The notes under the pieces were generated by a model. That model was not told where the DNA came from and did no database searches. It saw only the letters and a program-made list of their open reading frames with translations. The translations under genes were made by a program, and so were the position numbers. 40,856 nucleotides of DNA from an uncultured Alphaproteobacteria bacterium (lineage in GTDB: Bacteria > Pseudomonadota > Alphaproteobacteria > Rhodobacterales > Rhodobacteraceae). Positions 34,363 to 40,856 of this stretch are shown here, in pieces; the stretch's first letter is position 1; every line of letters begins with the position of its first letter. The stretch spans positions 1 to 40,856 of the forward strand of contig CACOBR010000012.1 of the NCBI GenBank assembly GCA_902625475.1, written 5' to 3'.

Positions 34363-36796
34363 TTTTGTATCTCTTTATCATCAGGGATGCAGAATTTTTA
34401 AACATCAAATAAGTAGGAAGCATTATAGCAAGTAAACTGCAAAATAATGAAATCAAAAAAGTTTTTCCCCACATATTGGGATAAAAGTCGTAGGGTAATT
34501 TCCAGCCAAATGCAGATACATTTAAGTAGTTAGTCAGAAGAAAACATAAAATTAAACCTACTGGAATAGCAAAAACCAAAGCTATAAATATTAGCAGTAA
34601 AAATTGTGCAAATTCGATTTTTAAAAGGGTAATTCTTGTAATACCTAGTGCCCAAAGTGGTGATAAATTTATAACGCGAATTTCTGATAGAGAAATCAAG
34701 GTTGTCAATAATGTCAAAGTTGCTATAATTATCATAGCGTCAGATAAAGATCTAGTTACTGTAAATGTTTTATTAAAAACATTCTTTGAAAAATCTTTTA
34801 TAGTGTCTTGGTTAATAATGTTTTTATCAGAAATCTCGTATTTATTCTGAATTAATTCAGAAACATAACCATAGGTCCCCTTTACTATATCGATTGCAAA
34901 ATTTCGTGGTAAAATATGTGAATAGTAATATTCAAATTTATTAAGATTTATCATAATTTGTGGGATTGAATTACCATAATCAGGATAAATTCCTACAACA
35001 GTACTATTAAAATTATTAAGACTATTATAGGGATTGGCGATCTTAATATTATCTCCGATATTAACATTTAGTTTGTAATGAAGTTGTTCATTAATCAAAA
35101 TTCCGTTTGAATTTTGAATTTTTTCCCAGATATCCTTGGATTTAGAAATGATTGGCCAATTATCAAAATATAATTTTTGAGGCTTAAACCCTACTATTGA
35201 CACTTTTGTATCTTTAATAAAACTCATAGTTTCAACAATTGGATAAACATTTATCACATTTTTTTCTTTGATTATTTCTTTACTTATTTTTATTGCTAGG
35301 TCATCATTATCTGCTCTTACATACATTTCAGTTATAAGGCGTTTGTCTAGCCAAATTGAAAAAGTTTCTTCAAAACTTTTAACCATGTTATCAACCCCTA
35401 TGGTTACAGCTATTGATAACATTAAGGCATTTAGGCTTAGAGAAATTCTTTTTACTTGTTTTAATGTATCGCTAAAAAACCATTTTAAAATTGGGTTTTC
35501 AAACTCAAAACGATAATTAACATAATATAAACCCGACTCTAGTAATATAGGCAATAATATAGAAGAACTTATTATCAATATTGCAATTAATACGAAACTT
35601 AAGAAAAGTTCTGCAGGATTTATTAAAATTATGACTGTTATCACTAACAGTATAAAAAGCACTAAGATTGGAGTAAATTTTTTTAAATAATAAAAGTTAG
35701 TATTAGAAATATGTTTATAATTTGTATTTCTTTCAGTTAAATAGATTTTAAATAAAAAACCTGTTGAAATTAAAAGTGTTCCAATGATCGGCATCAATAA
35801 AGCAATAAAAATTTCTTTTATAGAAAAACTTAACTGATTATTAATTTCAGCACCATAAATATTGTTTAAAGTAGATGCTACATCTGGTAATAGTAAAGAA
35901 GCTAAAACATGACCAAAACAAATTCCTAGCAGACCACTAATTGAAGAAAGAAAAAAGATTTCTATTAAAGAAGATAAAAAAATTGTTCTTACAGAAATTC
36001 CCATAAGTCTAAAAGAATAAAAGGATGATTTTCTTTGTTCAAATGATAAGTTGAGAGTTGAATAGACTATGAACAGACCAACTATAAATCCTAAAAACCC
36101 AAAAGCAGTTAGATTTAGGTGAAAGCTTTTGGTTAATTGCTTAAGATCACTATTTATTTCGGAATTTTTTATTTCCAATCCCAATTTATCAAGTATTTTT
36201 GTATCTCTTGGTATAGCACCTGTAAGTTCAAACCTCGAGATTTTACCTTTTCTATTCAAAAGCTCTTCAGCAATGCTGATATCTACCAACAAATAATCTT
36301 TTAGTAAGTTGTCGGTTTCAATTAATTTAAGATTTAAATCTAAACCCGAAACTTTTTTAATTGTTGCCGAAGAAGCAAATGCTACTTTTCTATTTAATAA
36401 GAATTCACGATTATTAGCTTTTGTTTTAAAAAATGAATTATAAAAGCTAGTACTTTGAGAGAGTGTAAAAGGATCAACTCCAATTATTTTTAATTTTTTA
36501 TTATCAGATAATTTACCTTCAATTATTGGAGTTACTGGCCATTTATTTCTGCGTAGTTTAGCAAAATTTTCAAAAGGTATTAAATCGCTGTTAATTGAAA
36601 CAATAAGTTGACTTTGGTTAGATGAAATTATTGTTACGGCATTTTCATAGGATTTTTTAGCTTCAGAATTTAATAATTGGATACTCGACCATAAAGTAGT
36701 AGCTAAAGATACACCTAGGAATAAAAAAATTAACTGCAAAGGTTTTCTGAACCAATGTTGAAAATTATACATTAAGAGAGCGTCGAATATTTTCAT
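34352..36796 (-). CDS. ABC transporter permease, FtsX/MacB-type, AttH-associated
   Basis: 814 residues. One N-terminal helix (about 18-38) and a periplasmic domain are followed by helices from about 230 (LTAFGFLGFIVGLFIVYSTLNLS), several more to about 420, a second periplasmic domain (about 470-690) and three C-terminal helices (DAMIIIATLTLLTTLISLSEIR..., FLLLIFIALVFAIPVGLILCFLL, FLISLFCSLLAIMLPTYLMF). The doubled FtsX layout matches permeases found beside AttH proteins. It directly follows the ATPase gene (no gap) and overlaps the AttH-like gene. It is clearly divergent from the YbbP-like permease in the same window. Confidence 0.85.
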   Translation of the reverse strand: MKIFDALLMYNFQHWFRKPLQLIFLFLGVSLATTLWSSIQLLNSEAKKSYENAVTIISSNQSQLIVSINSDLIPFENFAKLRRNKWPVTPIIEGKLSDNKKLKIIGVDPFTLSQSTSFYNSFFKTKANNREFLLNRKVAFASSATIKKVSGLDLNLKLIETDNLLKDYLLVDISIAEELLNRKGKISRFELTGAIPRDTKILDKLGLEIKNSEINSDLKQLTKSFHLNLTAFGFLGFIVGLFIVYSTLNLSFEQRKSSFYSFRLMGISVRTIFLSSLIEIFFLSSISGLLGICFGHVLASLLLPDVASTLNNIYGAEINNQLSFSIKEIFIALLMPIIGTLLISTGFLFKIYLTERNTNYKHISNTNFYYLKKFTPILVLFILLVITVIILINPAELFLSFVLIAILIISSSILLPILLESGLYYVNYRFEFENPILKWFFSDTLKQVKRISLSLNALMLSIAVTIGVDNMVKSFEETFSIWLDKRLITEMYVRADNDDLAIKISKEIIKEKNVINVYPIVETMSFIKDTKVSIVGFKPQKLYFDNWPIISKSKDIWEKIQNSNGILINEQLHYKLNVNIGDNIKIANPYNSLNNFNSTVVGIYPDYGNSIPQIMINLNKFEYYYSHILPRNFAIDIVKGTYGYVSELIQNKYEISDKNIINQDTIKDFSKNVFNKTFTVTRSLSDAMIIIATLTLLTTLISLSEIRVINLSPLWALGITRITLLKIEFAQFLLLIFIALVFAIPVGLILCFLLTNYLNVSAFGWKLPYDFYPNMWGKTFLISLFCSLLAIMLPTYLMFKNSASLMIKRYKNEC

Positions 36797-37465
36797 TTAT
36801 ATTTCTATTATTTTTTTGTTTTTTATTAGTAATTTTTTATTCAATCTATTTGCCAAATTTTCCGAATGTGTCGCAATTATAATTGTTGAGTTATACCTAT
36901 TTAACAGTATCTCTAAAGCTCTGGAAACTATTAGGGAATTTTCTTCATCAAGATTTCCAGTAGGTTCGTCGGCAAGCAAAATTTTGGGCTTAGTAAGAAT
37001 AGCCCTCGCAATAGCGACTCTTTGCTGTTGCCCCCCAGAAATTTCTTCTGGATATTTTTTTAAAAGACCTTGTAAACCTAATAATTCTATAAGTTCGTCT
37101 TGAAAATTTTGGTCAAATTTTTTAATGAGCTTAGAATGAAATTTTATATTGTTTAAAATATTCAATGATGGGATTAAATTATACTGCTGAAAAATTACTG
37201 CAATATTATGTAATCTGAAATCTGCTCTTTTTTGTTCTGAATATTTCCATATTTCAAAGTTATTTATTTTGATTAAACCGGTGTCTGGAGACTCTAAACC
37301 TGCTATTAAATGTATTAATGTGGTTTTGCCGCTACCACTTTCGCCTAATAATGCAGTTGAGGTTTTTGGATAGATTTCAAAGTTTAAGCTTTTGAAAACT
37401 TCAAAACTTTCACCAGAACTTTCAAAATCCTTATTTAGATTTTTTACAACTAACAAAGGTATCAT
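36797..37465 (-). CDS. ABC transporter ATP-binding protein, LolD/MacB-type
   Basis: 222 residues with Walker A GESGSGKTTL, Q loop IFQQYNLIPS, signature [15 protein letters not shown], Walker [15 protein letters not shown] and His switch ATHS. It is the ATPase for the AttH-associated permease downstream. It is the first gene of this three-gene unit. Upstream at 37511-37526 the promoter region holds two GGTAATA direct repeats two bases apart. Confidence 0.92.
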   Translation of the reverse strand: MIPLLVVKNLNKDFESSGESFEVFKSLNFEIYPKTSTALLGESGSGKTTLIHLIAGLESPDTGLIKINNFEIWKYSEQKRADFRLHNIAVIFQQYNLIPSLNILNNIKFHSKLIKKFDQNFQDELIELLGLQGLLKKYPEEISGGQQQRVAIARAILTKPKILLADEPTGNLDEENSLIVSRALEILLNRYNSTIIIATHSENLANRLNKKLLIKNKKIIEI

Positions 37466-37629
37466 TATGAGCCATTTTTTATTTATATGGGGCGTATATA
37501 TTCTTAGGTAGGTAATATTGGTAATAATGAAATAGCTTATTATTTATAAAACAGAAAAATTATGAATATTTCTCAATAAACCATGTGTCTTTAGTACCAA
37601 ATTATAATTCAAAAGAGCTATAATTTTTA

Positions 37630-38571
37630 TCAAACTTCGTACCCCGTGACTTCATCATCTTCATCTTCAATATTTTCTGGAAAACCATCACTTAAAATTT
37701 GGAGACCAGTTTTATCTTCTAGTCTTCTAATTATGGATGGAGAAAATGCTCCATTGCCATATGTTGATATTCCATCTTTAAATATTTCTATTAATTTTGG
37801 AGCTATTTCTAGTGGTATTTTTTTTTCATCCGCCACTTGTTGAAATATTTCAATATCTTTAAGAACTAAATCCATTGTAAAATTAATATTTCTACTTCCA
37901 CTCAATATTACTTGACTTTCTGTTTCATGCACAAAAGAGTTTCCTGATGAGATTTTTATTGCTTCGAATGTCTTTGCCAGATCTAATCCTTCGCCTTTCA
38001 TGGTTGTCAATGCTTCACAACAAGATACTAAATTTGCTGTAGCTAAGTAATTAGTCATTACCTTTAAAACCGAGGCAGTACCAATATTTCCAGTATGGAG
38101 AACTTTTTTTCCCATTATAAAAAGTATTGATTTAATCTTTTCAAAAACCTCCCTATCACAACCAGCAAAAATTGAAATATTTCCTGTTGCAGCTTTATGA
38201 CAACCACCAGAAACAGGACAGTCTGCTGAATATCCACCTATTTCAGACACTAATTTTGATATTCTTAAAACTTCTGACTTGCTTGTTGTACTCATTTCAA
38301 GCCAAATTTTACCTGCAGAAAATCCTTTTATTACTCCAATTTCAGATTCCATAACTTGAGCACAAATTATTGGTGAAGGCAGGCAAGTAATTATAATGTC
38401 ACTTTTTTTCGCTAACTCAATTGGCTTGTCTTCCCATTTAGCTCCAGAAGTAATTAGTTTTGAACCAATTTCTTTAAATTTATCATGAATGATTAGGTCT
38501 AAACCATTTCTTAAAAGTGTAGCTGCTAATTTTTCTCCTAAATTGCCTAAACCAATAAACCCTATTATCAT
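37630..38571 (-). CDS. NAD(P)-dependent beta-hydroxyacid dehydrogenase-like oxidoreductase
   Basis: 313 residues. The N-terminal Rossmann motif is IIGFIGLGNLGEKLAATLLRNG, and DCPVSGGCHKAATGNISIFAGCD matches the substrate-binding DAPVSGG signature. The catalytic Lys lies in VLKVMTNYLATANL, followed by an all-helical C-terminus ending GYEV. It is the 3-hydroxyisobutyrate / tartronate-semialdehyde reductase superfamily, which oxidises or reduces small hydroxy acids; the substrate is undecided. The next gene to the right runs in the opposite direction. Confidence 0.87.
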   Translation of the reverse strand: MIIGFIGLGNLGEKLAATLLRNGLDLIIHDKFKEIGSKLITSGAKWEDKPIELAKKSDIIITCLPSPIICAQVMESEIGVIKGFSAGKIWLEMSTTSKSEVLRISKLVSEIGGYSADCPVSGGCHKAATGNISIFAGCDREVFEKIKSILFIMGKKVLHTGNIGTASVLKVMTNYLATANLVSCCEALTTMKGEGLDLAKTFEAIKISSGNSFVHETESQVILSGSRNINFTMDLVLKDIEIFQQVADEKKIPLEIAPKLIEIFKDGISTYGNGAFSPSIIRRLEDKTGLQILSDGFPENIEDEDDEVTGYEV

Positions 38572-38865
38572 TTATCATTCCTTTTTTTTTAAAGCCATTT
38601 CAAACTAAAACTGTATTAATTGATAATCGCTATACCATATGTATGAAGAGTTTAACTTTAAATATCAACTTATAGTTTTTTTTAAAATATTGGTATGAAA
38701 AATGCAGTAATTTTAATATTATAAATGTAATAAGAAGTGTTGCTTTCGTGCCATAATCCAATGTTTTTAAGGGTATAATTCTAAAATAATTTATACACTA
38801 ATAGATTAAAATATGTATATCTTAACAAAAAAAATAATAAACATAGGCCATAATTGGAGCAGATA

Positions 38866-39189
38866 ATGTATTTAGTAGATCAAGCAAAACTTGAATCAAT
38901 AAGCGATTCAGAACATTCAAAATATTTAAATTTAGGGGATTGGTTAGGAGTTGAAGCAGAACAGGACGGAAGAGTATCTGTTTGGGCTGATATAAATTCT
39001 TCTTTTTTTGGACTTAAAAGAAAAGTTAGAGAGCAGCTAGGTTTCTTACCTTCTGAAATTGCCAATATGCTTAATTGCAGTATAAAAAATGGCAGAAGAG
39101 TAAGAGCAAGGTTGATTGATATGCAAAAGCATTTTAATGGTAGTTTAAAAAATCAGACTACATTAGCTGTATCATTGTGGAGTGATTAA
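38866..39189 (+). CDS. Unrecognised 107-residue protein upstream of bactofilin
   Basis: I do not recognise this protein. ATG 38866 was chosen over the in-frame TTG 38854 because GGAG lies six bases before it. It starts MYLVDQAKLESISDSE, has a stretch LGDWLGVEAEQDGRVSVWADI and a basic middle (GLKRKVREQLGFLPSEIANMLNCSIKNGRRVRARLIDMQ), and ends VSLWSD. It has no signal peptide and no membrane segment. A TATAAT stands at 38774-38779 without a clear -35. It is followed by the bactofilin gene after 30 bases on the same strand, so the two are probably co-transcribed. Confidence 0.65.
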   Translation: MYLVDQAKLESISDSEHSKYLNLGDWLGVEAEQDGRVSVWADINSSFFGLKRKVREQLGFLPSEIANMLNCSIKNGRRVRARLIDMQKHFNGSLKNQTTLAVSLWSD

Positions 39190-39219
39190 TTTTAATTTTA
39201 AAATATTTAGGAGTCAGAT

Positions 39220-39603
39220 TTGTTTTCAGATCAAAAATTTTCTAGTTCTATTTTAGCTAATAGTTTTAGTCTTAAAGGTTCAATCACATGCAAGGGAGAA
39301 TTGCAGATTGACGGCCGTATCAATGGTAATATAAATGGAGAAAAAGTAATTTTAGGTCCTGAATCCTCAATGGATGGAACCCTTAATGCTGATGAAATTG
39401 TTATAAGTGGTAAATTCAAAGGTAAAATTAAAGGTAAATCAATAAGGTTAGACTCAGGAGCAATTGTTGACGCTGAAATTACTTATGAAATACTAGCAAT
39501 CGAGGATGGATCATCTATAAATGGTGTAGTAAAAAAAATCGTAAATTCTACTCCAACCAAAAAACAAATTTTACCAGAAGATAAGAAAAAAGAGGATAAA
39601 TAG
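39220..39603 (+). CDS. Bactofilin (polymer-forming cytoskeletal protein)
   Basis: 127 residues from TTG 39220 with AGGAG six bases upstream. The core from about residue 16 to 110 is the DUF583 beta-helix repeat pattern: SITCKGELQIDGRINGNINGEKVILGPESSMDG, ADEIVISGKFKGKIKGKSIRL, AEITYEILAIEDGSSING. A Lys-rich tail follows. Bactofilins polymerise without nucleotide and place cell-wall or envelope enzymes. The usual M23 peptidase neighbour is absent; the unrecognised 107-residue gene takes the upstream place. Confidence 0.9.
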   Translation: MFSDQKFSSSILANSFSLKGSITCKGELQIDGRINGNINGEKVILGPESSMDGTLNADEIVISGKFKGKIKGKSIRLDSGAIVDAEITYEILAIEDGSSINGVVKKIVNSTPTKKQILPEDKKKEDK

Positions 39604-39633
39604 ATTTATTAATTGAAAATTTACCTATTAATT

Positions 39634-39667
39634 ATGTTAACTTTTATGTTAAATACTGAGCTTAGTA
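39634..39667. promoter_or_regulatory. Direct repeats and palindrome before the DpaL-like gene
   Basis: ATGTTAA occurs at 39634-39640 and again at 39646-39652, 12 bases apart start to start. A near-palindrome TACTGAGCTTAGTA follows at 39654-39667. They lie 42 to 75 bases before the TTG start at 39709, a fitting place for an operator (inference). Confidence 0.35.
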
Positions 39668-39708
39668 AAAGTAATTCATTTTAAGTATAAAATTGGTTTG
39701 ATCTAAAT

Positions 39709-40797
39709 TTGAAAATAGTACTCAATTCTTTTTTCTCAAAAGGTTTAAATAAAGGTAAAGACCCATTATCAAATAGAGCAGTTACCAATGATATTGAAAA
39801 ACCTTTTCTTTTTTTTAATAAATGTCCAATCAAAGACGAAGTAAATTTACTTAATCTTGATAAAATTGCTGATGAGATGGGGATTAAATCATTAGTTGCT
39901 ATTGATGAGACTAAGCGATTGGGTCTTGGAAGCTTTAAAGCTCTAGGGGCAGTATACACTATAGCAAAAATTGCTTTGGGAAATTTGATAGATCACAATG
40001 ATAATAATTTACTACTAAAGGCCAAACAAAAATTGAAAGGAGTTACATTTTCTACTGCAAGTGCAGGAAATCACGGTTTGTCACTGGCTGCAGGTGCGAG
40101 ATTATTTGGAGCAAAATCTATTATTTATGTTTCAAAAAATGTACCAAGAAAATTCATTCGTCAACTTGAGGCATTAGGAGCTAAAGTATCAATAATTGGT
40201 GGTACCTATGATGAGTCTCTACTGGCAGCAATCCATGATTCAAAAAAAAATAATTGGACTTTAATTTCGGACTCAACCTGGGAAAATTATGATACAGGAT
40301 TGGACGTAATGGAAGGTTATCTAATTTCAATAAGCCAAGCTTTAAAAAAAATCAGAAATAATCCTACACATATATTTTTACAAGCAGGTGTTGGTGGACT
40401 AGCTGCTTCATTTGCTTCATATTGTCGAAAAAAATTGGGATATTCACCAATAATCATTATAGTAGAACCGGAATATGCGCCTTGTTTGCAAAAATCAATT
40501 TTAAAGGGTAAACCTGTAGTAGTTAAGGGGCATGCATCCGATATGGGAAGGCTAGACTGCAAATATCCTTCACGGCATGCTTTTTATTCACTTTCAGAAA
40601 CGGCTAACGCATTTGTGAGCATTACAGAGACTGAATCCATGAAAGGCAATCAATTCTTATCAAAAAGAGGAATACACATCTCTCAATCTAGTTCAGCAGG
40701 TTTTGTTGCTTTGAAAAAATTAATAAAAAGAGGAGATTTTTTGTTGGATTCTGAAACTCGTGCCTTATGCGTTTTTTCTGAAGGTGATGTAAGATGA
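39709..40797 (+). CDS. PLP-dependent ammonia-lyase, diaminopropionate ammonia-lyase-like
   Basis: 362 residues from TTG 39709, somewhat shorter than the roughly 400 usual for this family. The PLP lysine is Lys77 in GLGSFKALGA, the phosphate- and substrate-binding loop SASAGNHGLSLAAG follows (SAGNHG at 118-123), and the glycine loop is FLQAGVGGLAAS. SDSTWENYD, IIIVEPEYAPCLQKS and GLDVMEGY are characteristic of DpaL/YgeX enzymes rather than threonine dehydratases. The known reaction turns 2,3-diaminopropionate into pyruvate and ammonia. The stop overlaps an 11-codon ATG frame that is not a gene. No weak-acid or amino-acid permease is visible beside it. Confidence 0.83.
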   Translation: MKIVLNSFFSKGLNKGKDPLSNRAVTNDIEKPFLFFNKCPIKDEVNLLNLDKIADEMGIKSLVAIDETKRLGLGSFKALGAVYTIAKIALGNLIDHNDNNLLLKAKQKLKGVTFSTASAGNHGLSLAAGARLFGAKSIIYVSKNVPRKFIRQLEALGAKVSIIGGTYDESLLAAIHDSKKNNWTLISDSTWENYDTGLDVMEGYLISISQALKKIRNNPTHIFLQAGVGGLAASFASYCRKKLGYSPIIIIVEPEYAPCLQKSILKGKPVVVKGHASDMGRLDCKYPSRHAFYSLSETANAFVSITETESMKGNQFLSKRGIHISQSSSAGFVALKKLIKRGDFLLDSETRALCVFSEGDVR

Positions 40798-40856
40798 AAA
40801 ATAATTCCTTGAATTTTGTTTTAAAATAAAAATCTTTAATATTTAAAACTTGATTA

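Noticed and set aside
36816-37103. Antisense 95-codon frame within the LolD-type ATPase
   Set aside because: It is a shadow of the conserved ATPase motifs on the other strand with no start signal.
37511-37526. GGTAATA direct repeats upstream of the LolD-type ATPase
   Set aside because: Only two short copies in AT-rich DNA; too little to claim an operator.
40794-40829. ATG overlapping the stop of the DpaL-like gene (ATGA)
   Set aside because: The frame closes after 11 codons; the remaining bases show no gene.
1-40856. CRISPR array, transposase, prophage, toxin-antitoxin or defence island
   Set aside because: No spaced repeats, transposase motifs, phage genes or known defence domains were found; gene content is mainly core or metabolic.

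Overview
The window is AT-rich (roughly 30% GC by eye), densely packed DNA from a bacterial chromosome. The gene set points to a streamlined, probably marine alphaproteobacterium. Signs of this are a conserved SUV3-like helicase / S4 protein / FdxA ferredoxin / CarD block, an inositol-monophosphatase-type HisN, an MttB-like methyltransferase with the basic Gly/Arg N-terminus, a GcvT-like protein, the proton-translocating transhydrogenase and a bactofilin. The exact lineage (for example AEGEAN-169/HIMB59-like) is inference only. No phage, transposase, CRISPR array or rRNA was seen. There is one tRNA, Gly(GCC).

Layout. 1-3.3 kb: the 3' part of a GcvT-family gene, an unrecognised protein with a Cys-rich FCS-type finger, and an AGPS-like FAD oxidase. 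3.5-6.5 kb: tRNA-Gly with a promoter, an exported ankyrin-repeat protein directly behind it, and a PcaB/adenylosuccinate-lyase-like enzyme. 6.5-13.5 kb: an envelope or lipid-type region. It holds paired TIGR04283/TIGR04282-like transferases (the first without a normal start codon), a small dimeric-barrel protein, an RND/MMPL exporter with a LolA-like periplasmic protein and an outer-membrane barrel, then two coupled GYD/ABM-like small proteins on the other strand. 13.6-19.2 kb: a phosphoethanolamine-methyltransferase-like enzyme, pntA (AA-AB fused) and pntB, and an MttB-family methyltransferase. 19.2-22.8 kb: two HAD hydrolases, a hotdog thioesterase, a NUDIX hydrolase, rpmG (L33, only 55 aa) and a Bax-inhibitor-1 protein, with a two-sided terminator between the last two. 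22.9-26.8 kb: the ybbP-ybbA ABC exporter genes divergent from tesA, an arrangement also found in E. coli. 26.9-28.9 kb: hisN and an SCP2 / alpha-beta hydrolase pair. 29.1-33.3 kb: helicase, S4 protein, fdxA, carD. 33.3-37.5 kb: an AttH/CrtC lipocalin-like protein with a second FtsX/LolD-type ABC transporter. 37.6 kb to the end: a beta-hydroxyacid-dehydrogenase-like enzyme, an unrecognised 107-aa protein, a bactofilin, and a diaminopropionate-ammonia-lyase-like PLP enzyme.

Themes. Three separate export or lipid-trafficking machines (RND/LolA-like/barrel, YbbAP, AttH-FtsX-LolD) lie within 30 kb. Several methyl-group enzymes (GcvT-like, MttB-like, PMT-like) lie within the first 20 kb. The most interesting candidate is the glycosyltransferase pair + small barrel proteins + RND/LolA-like/barrel region, with tandem palindromes in its promoter region. 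Next come the double-hairpin leader in front of carD and the unrecognised gene next to bactofilin. All functional assignments come from reading motifs in the sequence; no database search was run.
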